Part shown: positions 8,693 through 17,229 of the stretch, one piece after another
How positions within the stretch are numbered: the first letter of the stretch is position 1
How the letters are laid out: each line of letters begins with the position of its first letter
Assembly: GCA_036824045.1 (NCBI GenBank)
Contig: DAITAZ010000003.1
Span: forward strand, 100,159 to 164,158
Reading direction: 5' to 3'
Source: DAITAZ01 sp036824045
GTDB lineage: Bacteria > Pseudomonadota > Gammaproteobacteria > Burkholderiales > Rhodocyclaceae
DNA length: 64,000 nt
Translations under genes and position numbers: made by a program
The notes under the pieces: generated by a model
Databases searched by the model: none
What the model saw: the letters and a program-made list of their open reading frames with translations, nothing else
Told to the model about the DNA's origin: nothing

Positions 8693-10249
8693 TCAGGAAA
8701 AGACGCCGTGCAGATACCAGCGGCCGGGCGGCTGCAGGTCGCGGTAAACCCATAGCAGATCTTGACCGGCTCCTTGGGCGAGGTAGTAATCCCGTTCCAC
8801 CCCGCCAGGATTGCCGCTGGCGGGGTCGTCCCACCAGCCACTGGCAATGCGTTCGGGCCCTGCCAGCAACAGGAGCGGGCCTGGGCCGTCGGTCGTGTCG
8901 GGCAAGGCGGCTGGCTCGGGCAGAAGCCACAGAGGGCGGCGTTGGGGCAGGATGGAAACGTTTGCTCCTCCCCGGCCAGGGATCACCCTGCGCCAAGCCA
9001 TTTCGGGACGGTGATCCGCATGTAGTGCCAGCCCCAGCACGGCTTCCGTGCCTAGCCTGGCCCGCAGTCGCTCCACCAGGAAGCTGCGCTCTTCCTGGGC
9101 GCGGGTACAGTCTCCAAACAACTCTCGGTTGTTGCCGGGAAGGGAGTGGGATTCAGGGGCTGCCAAGGCCAGGGCTTGTACCGGCGCTGTCAGCGTAATC
9201 CTGGCCAGATGTTCCCTGGCCAGGAGGAGGAAGCGCTGCTCATCCCTGCTGAGGGTGCCGAGACGGATGTGCAGTGTCTGCCTGCTGCCTCCTTCCTGCT
9301 CCAAGGTGAAATCCAGGTATTCAACGCCAGCCTGTTGCGAGGCCAGGTTCCCGGTCAGGCTGAGCAGCAGCCTGCGTGCCACAAATAGCAGGGCTTCCGT
9401 GTCCTTGACTGGAAACATCAATTCCTGTCGGGCATGAAACTGGGGAGATGGCTGAAAGCTGGGACGGGGATCCGGGGTGAGTCCCAGGGCGCGGTCCAGT
9501 TGCTGCGGGATGTTTCGCCCCCCGCGCCGGGCCAGCCCGGCGCGGGGCAGATGTTGGCACTGCCCAAGGGTATGGACGCCAACCGACTGCAAAAGACTGA
9601 GCACATCGGCTTCCGTGTCAAGGACATGGATGGGTAGAGCCGCAACAGCGGCATCAAGCTTCTGCACGTCTGTCAGTATTTCTCCCGGCTTGCCTTGAGC
9701 CAGCCAGCGGGCCGCCAGGGGGGTGGGAGCAATGGCGGTCTGCACGCTCAGGCCCTGTTGCTGGCATCCCTCCAGGATGCGCTGGCGCAGGGCGGCCATG
9801 CCGCCGAACAGCCGGAGACTGGCTTCAATCTCAAGGACCAGGCCGGCCGGGGGGTCCAGGCATACCCGCGGGGTGAACTGGATCGCCCACGTTGCCAGAT
9901 TGTCCAGCAGAGTGCGTTCCGCGCCCGGGTCCCGCTCACGGGCATCGAGCCCGGGGGCGATCGCCATGGCTGTAGCCAGAGACATTCCCGGCTGGAGTCC
10001 AGCCTGGCTGGCCGCAGCATTGACGGCCAGCAGGGGGTGCCGGGAGGCGGGAGCGAAGACTGCAATGGGGCGGTGGGGGGTGCAAGCATCCTTTGGTGCC
10101 GGGGCTCTACCCGACGATTGCCTTGCCCTTGCCTGCACCAGAGACGGGGAGCAGATGGCCTCCTGTGCAGGCCTTTCCACTTCAAAGCCGGCGCCACTGG
10201 CCCGGGCTTGCAGCGGCAGGGCGGGAAGATGCAGGGCGAGCCAGAGCAT
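8693..10249 (-). CDS. imuB: ImuB, Y-family polymerase-like mutagenesis protein
   Basis: ImuB is a catalytically inactive Y-family polymerase homologue. It works with ImuA and the error-prone polymerase DnaE2 in SOS mutagenesis, linking them to the beta clamp. The 518-residue product begins MLWLALHLPALPLQA at ATG 10249. A palm/fingers-like N-terminus carries RPIAVFAPASRHPLLAVNAAAS and LVLEIEASLRLFGG, where true Y-family enzymes carry catalytic acidic residues. A little-finger-like domain and a long C-terminal tail follow. Its start lies inside imuA, overlapping by 68 bases. No dnaE2 lies next to it; the downstream neighbour is on the other strand. Confidence 0.92.
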   Translation of the reverse strand: MLWLALHLPALPLQARASGAGFEVERPAQEAICSPSLVQARARQSSGRAPAPKDACTPHRPIAVFAPASRHPLLAVNAAASQAGLQPGMSLATAMAIAPGLDARERDPGAERTLLDNLATWAIQFTPRVCLDPPAGLVLEIEASLRLFGGMAALRQRILEGCQQQGLSVQTAIAPTPLAARWLAQGKPGEILTDVQKLDAAVAALPIHVLDTEADVLSLLQSVGVHTLGQCQHLPRAGLARRGGRNIPQQLDRALGLTPDPRPSFQPSPQFHARQELMFPVKDTEALLFVARRLLLSLTGNLASQQAGVEYLDFTLEQEGGSRQTLHIRLGTLSRDEQRFLLLAREHLARITLTAPVQALALAAPESHSLPGNNRELFGDCTRAQEERSFLVERLRARLGTEAVLGLALHADHRPEMAWRRVIPGRGGANVSILPQRRPLWLLPEPAALPDTTDGPGPLLLLAGPERIASGWWDDPASGNPGGVERDYYLAQGAGQDLLWVYRDLQPPGRWYLHGVFS

Positions 10250-10946
10250 GAACAGTGTTTCCGGCAGAGTGCAGGTGAAGGGTGCGTGTTGTGCTATCCA
10301 TGGACATGGCCCGGGCAGGCTCCTGGGTGGGGCGGGCCAGATCGATGCGTACCGGGTGGGGTAACAGAGTGCCGCGACGCTTGAGCACATGCACGGCCAG
10401 TCCGCCGCCATCCGCTTCCAGGTACAGCTTGAGCGCTGCTGGCGAGGCTTGATAAGCCGCCTGGGCAGGACGGAACAGGAATACGCTGGAGTGACTGCTT
10501 TCTGCAGCCAACTGCAGACGCCGCAGGCTGGAAGTATCGGTCCGGTCCAGCCAGCCCAGGACTGCACTGCAACTGTGGGAAAGCAAGGCCTGGCGGATTG
10601 ACCACACTGTTTCAGACTCGGACTCCGGGCGCACGATGAGCATGCGCTTGAGGTCAATGCCCGCTTGGGCTAAGGCAGGAGCGTAGGGCAGATAGGGCGG
10701 TGCTACCCAGGTCAGCCAGCTTTCTTCCTGGGAAAGACGGCTGAGCGCAGGCATGAGAAGGCTGATTTCGCCGATGCCGTGACGGGGGACGAAGATTTCC
10801 GTAAGACCACCCACGGGCCAGCCGCCACCGGGGAACAGCACATCCAGGCCAGGAAAGCCTGTGGCGATGCCTGGCCGGGCCGGGGCGAGGCTGTTACCCC
10901 GCCAGAGCGCGGGATGTTCGGGAATGCGCAGGGAAGCGGTGTTCAC
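10182..10946 (-). CDS. imuA: ImuA, RecA-like SOS mutagenesis protein
   Basis: A 254-residue RecA/SulA-related protein of the ImuA type, a partner of ImuB in translesion synthesis. The N-terminus has the family pattern LWRGNSLAPARPGIATGFPGLD and FPGGGWPVGGLTEIF. The Walker A lysine/threonine of RecA is not evident (PRHGIGEISLL), in keeping with the family. The start is GTG 10946 with AAAGG six bases before it, only 18 bases after the lexA stop, so both belong to one LexA-controlled operon. The last 22 codons overlap imuB in another frame. Confidence 0.88.
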   Translation of the reverse strand: MNTASLRIPEHPALWRGNSLAPARPGIATGFPGLDVLFPGGGWPVGGLTEIFVPRHGIGEISLLMPALSRLSQEESWLTWVAPPYLPYAPALAQAGIDLKRMLIVRPESESETVWSIRQALLSHSCSAVLGWLDRTDTSSLRRLQLAAESSHSSVFLFRPAQAAYQASPAALKLYLEADGGGLAVHVLKRRGTLLPHPVRIDLARPTQEPARAMSMDSTTRTLHLHSAGNTVHALARPASSRPAAASPGQWRRL

Positions 10947-10964
10947 GGTGTGCCTTTCTCAAAA

Positions 10965-11582
10965 CTAGACCAGGGTGCCATTGCGGATCAGTCCGACCGC
11001 AATGCCCTCAATGTGCAGGGGCTCGCGGCGGGTATCCACCTGAAGGGGGGCAAAATCCGGATTGGCAGGCAACAGGGTAACGAGGGGCCCATCTTGTTGC
11101 AGCCGCTTGACGGTGACTTCATCGCCTACCCGGGCGATGACAATTTGCCCTTGCCGCGCGGTGCTGGTTTGGTGGACGGCCAGCAGATCGCCTTCCAGAA
11201 TGCCCGCATCGCGCATGCTCATGCCCCGTACCTTGAGCAGGTAGTGGGCGCGTGGTTGAAACAGGTCCGGATCAATCTGGTAACGGGTTTCCACGTGCTC
11301 CTGGGCCAGAATGGGACTGCCCGCGGCCACTCGGCCCACCAGCGGCAACCCCCCCAGCCGTTCCAGAAGACGAATACCCCGGGCCCGGCCTTCTTCCATG
11401 GCGATGAAACCTTTCCGTGCCAGGGCGCGCAAATGTTCTTCTGCCGCATTGGCCGAGCGGAAACCAAAATGACGGGCGATCTCGGCGCGGGTTGGTGGAG
11501 CACCTTCGGTTTCGACCGAACTGCGGATCAACTCCAGAATTTCTGCCTGGCGGGCAGTGAGTTTTTCAGGGGATGAAGTCAT
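10965..11582 (-). CDS. lexA: LexA SOS repressor
   Basis: Transcriptional repressor of the SOS regulon, inactivated by RecA-stimulated self-cleavage. The 205-residue protein has a winged-helix N-terminus (LTARQAEILELIRSS, PPTRAEIARHFGFRSANAAEEHL) and a C-terminal S24 peptidase domain. The scissile bond is Ala87-Gly88 in RVAAGSP, with catalytic Ser122 (RGMSMRDAG) and Lys159 (VTVKRL). All are shifted three residues from E. coli and keep the 37-residue Ser-Lys spacing. It heads lexA-imuA-imuB and is preceded by a perfect SOS box, so it should be autoregulated. Confidence 0.98.
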   Translation of the reverse strand: MTSSPEKLTARQAEILELIRSSVETEGAPPTRAEIARHFGFRSANAAEEHLRALARKGFIAMEEGRARGIRLLERLGGLPLVGRVAAGSPILAQEHVETRYQIDPDLFQPRAHYLLKVRGMSMRDAGILEGDLLAVHQTSTARQGQIVIARVGDEVTVKRLQQDGPLVTLLPANPDFAPLQVDTRREPLHIEGIAVGLIRNGTLV

Positions 11583-11585
11583 GAC

Positions 11586-11627
11586 GCCTCCTCGATGGCT
11601 GTATTTTTATACAGTTATCGAGGAGGC
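11586..11627 (-). repeat. Extended palindrome around the lexA operator and ribosome site
   Basis: GCCTCCTCGAT (11586-11596) and ATCGAGGAGGC (11617-11627) are perfect 11-base arms flanking the SOS box, whose own CTGTAT/ATACAG arms pair inside them. A transcript starting upstream would fold into one long hairpin with a 4-base loop. The lexA Shine-Dalgarno (GGAGG on the minus strand) would be buried in the lower stem. Whether the transcript includes both arms depends on the unmapped start site. Confidence 0.7.
11599..11614 (-). promoter_or_regulatory. LexA-binding SOS box of lexA-imuA-imuB
   Basis: The sequence CTGT-ATTTTTAT-ACAG is an exact CTGT-N8-ACAG operator, 17 bases upstream of the lexA start codon. 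It should mediate lexA autorepression and SOS induction of imuA and imuB. It sits at the centre of the larger palindrome described separately. Confidence 0.92.
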
Positions 11628-11840
11628 GCAAGAGGGATGGCTATTTGAGCAGGGCGCGGTGAGCGCATCACGCTACCCGGGCTTTGCTTGAGTTGTTGCC
11701 GATGCGGATCCGCCATGGCGCGATACGGCTGGATCATTATGGGAATACATTCAGGTATCCCGGAGAGGGGGGCGATTCCGCCCTGCGCATCCTCCGTGAA
11801 GATGGGGGGCTGGCGCGGCAGGGGGTATCACACTCTGAGT

Positions 11841-12500
11841 TCAACTGGAAGCGAGCACCTCCGGTAGCTTAGCCAGCATGTCTTCCAGCATGTTGGGTGC
11901 CAAGGGGGCACCGGGCCAAGGGCAGCGTATACGTTTGGGGCCGCTTGAGAGGTCTGCCCCCAGGGGGTCGATACCCAAGAGCTTGATGTCTTTGGGGAGC
12001 GCAGACGGGGTCTGGGAAAGCAGCATGCTTTCGTCGGCTGCGTCGAGACACATGGCGGCAGGCGGCGTTGGTGCCTCCACCCAGCCCATCTGCCCGAAGC
12101 CGCCGATATAGCGTAGCTGACGAGGCTCAAGATAAAAGAAGGCGAAGTCGCCCAACTCCAATAGACGCTCCGCATCCGGCCTGTAGCGCAGGAAGCGCGC
12201 GCGCAGCGCGGGGTCGGGTGAGATCGGCGCCATTTCGCCCACGATCGTGAGGCGCGCGCCTGTCTGAACGTCTTCGGCCCCGGGCTCAAAAACCAGAAAG
12301 CTCGCACGGGGGTTGTCACGGATGTTGCGGGTGTGCTCTGCCAGGCCGCTAATCAAGAAAACCGGGCGATGCTGATGGTCCGGGACAAACGGCAGCACGG
12401 TGGCGAACGGGTAGCCTGGCTGGGCGCGGGAATGTGTGGCCAAGGCGCCAAAGGTGCAGCGATGGAGGAGTTGAATCACGTCGGCGAATGGAATGTGCAT
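11841..12500 (-). CDS. HugZ-like pyridoxamine 5'-phosphate oxidase-fold protein
   Basis: A 219-residue split-barrel flavin- or heme-binding protein. The N-terminal PNPOx-like domain (about residues 1-150) carries CTFGALATHS, YPFATVLPFVPDH and a FLISGLAEHTRNI segment. The C-terminal domain has the DUF2470-like pattern (MCLDAADESMLL, LLGIDPLGADL), as in the HugZ heme-utilisation family. Start ATG 12500 has AAGGAG six bases upstream, and the frame before it is not family-like. It is transcribed with or after the EEP-family gene. Heme degradation is a possibility by family only; no heme transport genes are nearby. The 213 bases between it and the lexA palindrome contain nothing I can support. Confidence 0.83.
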   Translation of the reverse strand: MHIPFADVIQLLHRCTFGALATHSRAQPGYPFATVLPFVPDHQHRPVFLISGLAEHTRNIRDNPRASFLVFEPGAEDVQTGARLTIVGEMAPISPDPALRARFLRYRPDAERLLELGDFAFFYLEPRQLRYIGGFGQMGWVEAPTPPAAMCLDAADESMLLSQTPSALPKDIKLLGIDPLGADLSSGPKRIRCPWPGAPLAPNMLEDMLAKLPEVLASS

Positions 12501-12514
12501 GCGTGTCTCCTTGG

Positions 12515-13471
12515 TCAGCCCTGGATGCGTTGTTCCAGTCGCGCCCGGTCGTCGTCGGTGCGGATCTGGACCCACAAGGGGAGATGGTCGGAGAGTTCTC
12601 GCGTGTATTTGGCTTTGGTGATGCCTTTGGGAAACAGCTCGTTCATCCGCGAGTCTTCTACATGGAAATCGAGCACACCCCCCGAGTTCATGAAGCTCTG
12701 GGGGTAGAGGGGATTGGGCAGGTGCAGGATCTGGTCATAGCGTTTGTTCTTCTCGAGGTTGCTGCCCAGGTCTTCACGGGCGAGGCTGGCTGGAAGCTGC
12801 AGGCCGCGTGAAGCCAGTGCTCTGAAAGTGTCGCTCGCAAGCGATTCCACGTTGAAGTCTCCGACCACGAGCAAGTCCTTGTCCACCACGTCCTTGTCCT
12901 TGCTGAACGTATCGATCCAGTCGGCGAGCAGGTTCAGTTCAGTGATCCGACTGGCTGTTGTGGCCCATCGGATATGGGCTGCGAGCACCACAAAGTCGAA
13001 GTTGCCGGCGCGAAAGCTGGCCAGATAGGGGGGGCGCCACCAGAATTTTTCCGGGAGGTATTCCTCGCCCACTTTCTGTCGCGCCGGGATGGCGGTGGCC
13101 GCCATCCCGTTGAACACGACGGCGCGCTTGTCGTAGATGAAGCCGACCCGTTCGCCGTTACCCCCATCATCCTGGACCACACCCGAATAGACGGCCCGCC
13201 AATAGGGGCCGAGGATGGTGAGCACCCTTTGCAGATCTTCCAGGTTCTCCCTTAACTCGATGACGCTCACCAGATCGAATTGCCCGATGATCTCGGCGAT
13301 GTAATGAATAGCTGCTTCAGTGCGCTTCTTCTTGCCGAACTCACGGATATTCCACGTGGCCAGGTTGAGGGTTTCGTCGATCTTCGACGAAGGAATGGTC
13401 GCCGCGTCGATCCGATCCTTGAGCGCCAGGAGACCTCGGGCGATTTCTGGGGAAACGTTGCCATGAAACAT
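12515..13471 (-). CDS. Endonuclease/exonuclease/phosphatase-family protein
   Basis: A 318-residue protein with the DNase I/ExoIII-like EEP fold. Motifs in order are ATWNIREFG (Asn of motif I), VIELREN (Glu, metal ligand), VVLAAHIRW (catalytic His region), VVGDFNVESL (Asp/Asn) and LSDHLPLWV (Asp-His pair near the C-terminus). All key residues are present, so it should be an active metal-dependent phosphodiesterase. The substrate (DNA, RNA, lipid or other) cannot be told from sequence. There is no signal peptide. It lies 6 bases downstream of the radical SAM gene and 14 bases upstream of the HugZ-like gene, probably in one transcript. Confidence 0.87.
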   Translation of the reverse strand: MFHGNVSPEIARGLLALKDRIDAATIPSSKIDETLNLATWNIREFGKKKRTEAAIHYIAEIIGQFDLVSVIELRENLEDLQRVLTILGPYWRAVYSGVVQDDGGNGERVGFIYDKRAVVFNGMAATAIPARQKVGEEYLPEKFWWRPPYLASFRAGNFDFVVLAAHIRWATTASRITELNLLADWIDTFSKDKDVVDKDLLVVGDFNVESLASDTFRALASRGLQLPASLAREDLGSNLEKNKRYDQILHLPNPLYPQSFMNSGGVLDFHVEDSRMNELFPKGITKAKYTRELSDHLPLWVQIRTDDDRARLEQRIQG

Positions 13472-13477
13472 GTTTGC

Positions 13478-14938
13478 TTACCGGATGGAGTGGTCGAGTA
13501 AGGCCTTCAGCGCACGGGGTGGATTGCGCGTGCCGCAGGCCTGGAAATCCGCCAGGAGTGCCTGGTGGGCTGATGCTTTCCTACAGCCGTTATCCGCCAG
13601 CCACTGATACAAGAGGGTGGTGAGGCGCTCCAGGGCGATCTGGTGGGTGGCGCCCACTTGACCGAAGATCCAGTCCGACAAGGCCATGAAGCGATCGAAC
13701 GGCTTGTCGCCAAGGAGCAGTGGCACGGTGTTGCGGAATCGTCCGCTGTTGGCAACCATCTCCCAGTAGCGGGCAAAGCGGCCGAGGCGCTGAAGAGCGA
13801 AATAGTCCAGCTGGTCAGAGGCGAGAATGTTGTAAGGCGGAAACGGATTGAACACGAGCCCGAAGCGGTGTTCATGGCGGCTGATGGGCGTGCCGCGCAG
13901 GCGTTTGAGGATGCCGACCTGGATTTCATGGGGGGCCAGGGCTGCCAGTTGGTCAAAGCCCGCAGCAAAACTGTTCCAATCTTCCCCCGGCAGTCCTGCG
14001 ATGAGATCCACGTGCAGGTGGGCATGGCTGTGGTTCCTCAGCCAGTGCAGATTGGCCGTTGAGGCCGCGTTGTTCTGGCGGCGGGAAATGTTCGCTTGTA
14101 CAGCCGGATTGAAGGTCTGGATGCCGACTTCCAGCTGTAACTGACCGGGCTGGAAACGGGCGATTGCCGTTTTGAGCGCCTCGGGCAGGTGATCGGGAAT
14201 GACTTCGAAGTGCAGAAACAAGCGCTCGTCCAGCCGCTCCAGGAAAAAATCCAGGATGGCAAGGCTGGTCTTGATGTTGAGGTTGAAAGTGCGGTCCACG
14301 AATTTGAATGTCCGGGCCCCTCGGCGATGGAGGGCATCCAGCGCGGCCAGCAGAGCGGGCAGGGGGAATGGCCAAGCCGTCTTATCCAGTGCGGAGAGGC
14401 AAAACTCGCATTTGAACGGGCATCCCCGGGAGGCTTCCACGTAGATCAGCCGATGGCGGATGTCTTCATCGGTGTAGAGGTGATAGGGCAGTTCAAGATG
14501 GCCCAGATCTGGAGTTTCTCCCGCGATCTGTTTCTGTGGAGGCCGTTGCCCACCCAGCAAGGCCCGCGCCAGACGGGGGAAACTCAGGTCGCCAGGGCCG
14601 GTGATCAGATAGTCCGCTGCTGCTACGATGGGTTGTGCATCAGGTTCGTGGCTGACCTCGGGGCCGCCCACGATAATCGTGATGTCTGGCCGCACAGCCT
14701 TGAGCATTGCCACCAGGCGAGTGCTTTCGTCCACGTTCCAGATATAAACCCCGAAACCCACGATCTGGGGCTGCGCCATGAGCAGTCGCTCCAGCACATC
14801 CGCAGGCCGTTGGGCGACGACGAATTCCAGGATCTGCGTGTCCCCGGCCAGATCCCCCATGTTGGCAGCAAGGTAGCGCAGCCCGAGGGAGGCATGGCTG
14901 TATCGGGCGTTAAGCGTGGTGAGTACGACACGGGGCAT
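13478..14938 (-). CDS. B12-binding-domain radical SAM protein (DUF4080 type)
   Basis: A 486-residue radical SAM enzyme. The N-terminal cobalamin-binding-like domain (residues 1-140) carries VVLTTLNARYSHASLGLRYLAAN and IVGFGVYIWNVDES. The radical SAM core has the CxxxCxxC cluster at C173, C177 and C180 (SRGCPFKCEFC). VDLIAGLPGE and a DUF4080-like C-terminus follow. The start used is ATG 14938; the Shine-Dalgarno is weak. Substrate unknown. It diverges from earP with little intergenic space, so the two promoters must overlap or lie in the start regions. It is unrelated to the radical SAM protein at 57.2 kb beyond the shared fold. Confidence 0.88.
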   Translation of the reverse strand: MPRVVLTTLNARYSHASLGLRYLAANMGDLAGDTQILEFVVAQRPADVLERLLMAQPQIVGFGVYIWNVDESTRLVAMLKAVRPDITIIVGGPEVSHEPDAQPIVAAADYLITGPGDLSFPRLARALLGGQRPPQKQIAGETPDLGHLELPYHLYTDEDIRHRLIYVEASRGCPFKCEFCLSALDKTAWPFPLPALLAALDALHRRGARTFKFVDRTFNLNIKTSLAILDFFLERLDERLFLHFEVIPDHLPEALKTAIARFQPGQLQLEVGIQTFNPAVQANISRRQNNAASTANLHWLRNHSHAHLHVDLIAGLPGEDWNSFAAGFDQLAALAPHEIQVGILKRLRGTPISRHEHRFGLVFNPFPPYNILASDQLDYFALQRLGRFARYWEMVANSGRFRNTVPLLLGDKPFDRFMALSDWIFGQVGATHQIALERLTTLLYQWLADNGCRKASAHQALLADFQACGTRNPPRALKALLDHSIR

Positions 14939-15063
14939 GGGCAACGGGCCGATTGTGTCCTCGCGGAAGCGAGGCGCCGATGGGGGCAAATGAATATACC
15001 GAAGAATATGGCAAAGTGCCGTGTTCCGGTCCTCTCAAGCCAGAATCCAGAGGGAGTGCGGCG

Positions 15064-16182
15064 GTGTGGGATATTTTTTGCAGGGTCGTGGACAACTTTG
15101 GCGATGCCGCCATCTGCTGGCGGCTCGCCCGCCAACTGAGCGGCGAGCACAGCGTGCCGGTACGGCTGTGGGTGGATGATCTGGCGCTCCTGCGGCGGTT
15201 GGCGCCTGCTACCCTGCCGGGTTGGAGCGATGGGGTTCAGGTTTGCGAGTGGACTGATCCGTTTCCCTCGGTGGCGCCGGGCGAGGTGGTGATTGCGGCG
15301 TTCGCCTGTGATGTGCCCGCCGGGTATCTCGAAACCCTCGCGCGAAAGAGTCCGGCGTCGGTCTGGCTGAACCTCGAGTACCTCAGTGCCGAGGACTGGG
15401 TAGAGGGGTGCCATCGCATGGCCTCCACCCATCCGCGGCTTGGGTTGGTTCAGCATTTCTTTTTCCCGGGCTTCACGTCGGGGACGGGGGGACTGTTGCG
15501 GGAGCAGGGTTTGTTTCACCGGCGGGACGCGTTTCGGAAGGACATTGCCGCTCAGGCAGACTTTCTCCGCAGGCTGGGCGTGACCCTGCCGCGGGGGGAG
15601 AGCCTGCGGGTCTCGCTGTTCAGCTACGAAAACAACAGCATTCCATCGTTGCTGGATGCCTGGGCCGCCGGGGAGCGTGAAGTCCAGTGCTTTCTGCCCG
15701 AGAGCAGGGCGTGGCCGCAAGTCGCAGCCTGGGCGCGCAAGAAAAGCCTGGTTCCGGGTGACCGGGTGAGCTGCGGGCGGCTGAGCTTGCTGGCGGTGCC
15801 GTTCACTGCCCAAACGGATTACGACCGGCTGCTGTGGTGCTGCGATCTCAATTTCGCTCGGGGCGAGGACTCCTGCGTGCGGGCTCAGTGGGCCGCGGTG
15901 CCTTTTGTCTGGCACATCTACCCTCAGGATGAGGGGGCTCACTGGGTCAAGCTCGAGGCCTTCTTGGATCGCTATCTGGTGGGCGCCAGCGAAGCCGAGG
16001 CCGCTGCATTTCGCAAATTGTGGCGGGACTGGAACGCGGGGGACGAAATGGGGCCTGCCTGGGCCGGGTTCGCGCATCGCTGCGTTGAACTGACCACACA
16101 TGCGGAGCGGTGGTGCGAGGCACTGGGTCAGCAACCCGACTTGGCCAGCCAACTGGTTGTTTTTTGCAGCGAAAGGTTATAA
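15064..16182 (+). CDS. earP: EF-P arginine rhamnosyltransferase EarP
   Basis: Transfers rhamnose from TDP-beta-L-rhamnose to Arg32 of elongation factor P, which activates EF-P for rescue of polyproline-stalled ribosomes. The likely start is GTG 15064, with an AGGGAG ribosome site seven bases upstream. This yields 372 residues beginning WDIFCRVVDNFGDA, the usual EarP N-terminus; the frame runs open upstream to 14953. Acidic residues D10 and D14, and the RGEDSCVRAQWA motif (Glu268, Asp269) near the nucleotide-sugar site, match the family. The target gene efp follows 39 bases downstream, and EF-P there carries the required Arg32. Confidence 0.95.
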   Translation: MWDIFCRVVDNFGDAAICWRLARQLSGEHSVPVRLWVDDLALLRRLAPATLPGWSDGVQVCEWTDPFPSVAPGEVVIAAFACDVPAGYLETLARKSPASVWLNLEYLSAEDWVEGCHRMASTHPRLGLVQHFFFPGFTSGTGGLLREQGLFHRRDAFRKDIAAQADFLRRLGVTLPRGESLRVSLFSYENNSIPSLLDAWAAGEREVQCFLPESRAWPQVAAWARKKSLVPGDRVSCGRLSLLAVPFTAQTDYDRLLWCCDLNFARGEDSCVRAQWAAVPFVWHIYPQDEGAHWVKLEAFLDRYLVGASEAEAAAFRKLWRDWNAGDEMGPAWAGFAHRCVELTTHAERWCEALGQQPDLASQLVVFCSERL

Positions 16183-16221
16183 TCACGGGTTTAGTTCAGA
16201 TCTCAGGCAAGGTCCGCCTCT

Positions 16222-16785
16222 ATGAAAACCGCTCAGGAACTCCGTACCGGTAACGTCATCATGATCGGCAACGACCCGTTGGTCGTGCAAAAGGCCGAGT
16301 ACAACAAATCCGGCCGCAATGCTGCTGTGGTCAAGATGAAATTCAAGAACCTGCTCACCGGTGCCGCCAGCGAGCAGGTTTTCAAGGCCGACGAGAAGTT
16401 TGACGTCGTGTTGCTGGAACGAAAGGAAGTGTCGTACTCCTACTTTGCCGATCCGATGTACGTATTCATGGATGCAGAGTACAACCAGTTCGAGGTGGAA
16501 GCCGAAAACATGGGCGACGCGCTTAACTACCTTGATGATGGTATGGCTTGCGAAGTGGTTTTCTATCAGGGCAAAGCCCTCTCGGTTGAACTGCCCAGCT
16601 CCGTTGTCCGGGAGATCGAATATACCGAGCCCGCCGTGCGTGGCGACACCTCGGGCAAGGTGCTGAAGCCGGCACGGATCAAGCCTACCGGGATTGAAAT
16701 CCAGGTGCCGGCGTTCTGCGAGATTGGCGACAAGATCGAGATCGACACCCGTACCGGTGAATACCGCAATCGGGTCAAAGGCTGA
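16222..16785 (+). CDS. efp: Elongation factor P
   Basis: Translation factor that binds between the P and E sites and speeds peptide bond formation at polyproline stretches. The 187-residue protein has the KOW-like N-terminal domain and two OB domains. The modification loop reads KSGRNAA with Arg at position 32, not Lys, which marks the EarP-rhamnosylated subfamily. The pairing with earP immediately upstream supports this directly. A clear intrinsic terminator follows. Confidence 0.98.
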   Translation: MKTAQELRTGNVIMIGNDPLVVQKAEYNKSGRNAAVVKMKFKNLLTGAASEQVFKADEKFDVVLLERKEVSYSYFADPMYVFMDAEYNQFEVEAENMGDALNYLDDGMACEVVFYQGKALSVELPSSVVREIEYTEPAVRGDTSGKVLKPARIKPTGIEIQVPAFCEIGDKIEIDTRTGEYRNRVKG

Positions 16786-16818
16786 TCGCTGCCGCTGTTG
16801 CCTGGCGGTCATCCCAGG

Positions 16819-16842
16819 AAAAGGCGCTCCGGCGCCTTTTTC
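16819..16842 (+). terminator. Intrinsic terminator after efp
   Basis: Arms AAGGCGC and GCGCCTT pair around a TCCG loop, followed by a T-run. The A-run on the left side means it can also serve the convergent nucleotide pyrophosphohydrolase gene. Confidence 0.85.
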
Positions 16843-16860
16843 CGTTTACGCGCCAGTCGG

Positions 16861-17229
16861 TCATAACTTGTCGTACTTGCGCGCGTTACCCCGGGATTTG
16901 CTCACCGGGTACTTCTCAGCGTTGAGGGCGAGCTTGCGCCGGGCCGCGTCGAGCAGGTCCACTCCCAGCAAATCCGCCAGCGTTACCAGATAGACCAGGA
17001 CATCGGCCAGTTCCAGTTCCACTTCCGCCCGGGTGGCTTCGTCCAGTGCCCGGGATTCACTTGAATCCATCCACATGAAGTGCTCGACCACCTCAGCCGC
17101 CTCGGCGATGAGCGCCATGGAAAGGTTCTTGGGCGAGTGATACTGCTGCCAGTCCCGGGCGCGAGCAAAAGCGCGGATGCGTTCGCGCAATTCCTCCAGG
17201 TTGGCGATCTGATCTTGGTTGTCTGACAT
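16861..17229 (-). CDS. MazG-like nucleotide pyrophosphohydrolase
   Basis: A 122-residue all-alpha NTP pyrophosphohydrolase of the MazG/dCTPase (RS21-C6) type, which would hydrolyse (d)NTPs to monophosphates and PPi as house-cleaning. The metal-binding pairs are E43xxE46 (EAAEVVEHF) and E73xxD76 (ELADVLVYL). The early KNLSMALIAEAAEV segment is typical of the short family members. The nucleotide preference cannot be read from sequence. It is convergent with efp and shares its terminator region. Upstream lies a 275-base AT-richer gap without a recognisable gene. Confidence 0.9.
   Translation of the reverse strand: MSDNQDQIANLEELRERIRAFARARDWQQYHSPKNLSMALIAEAAEVVEHFMWMDSSESRALDEATRAEVELELADVLVYLVTLADLLGVDLLDAARRKLALNAEKYPVSKSRGNARKYDKL

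Noticed and set aside
10250..10657. N-terminal extension of imuB through imuA
   Set aside because: Out-of-frame reading of imuA; ImuB proteins begin near MLWLALHLPALPL.
11684..11872. 62-codon open frame between lexA and the HugZ-like gene
   Set aside because: Composition and lack of ribosome site look like chance coding in GC-rich DNA, and it runs into the convergent gene.
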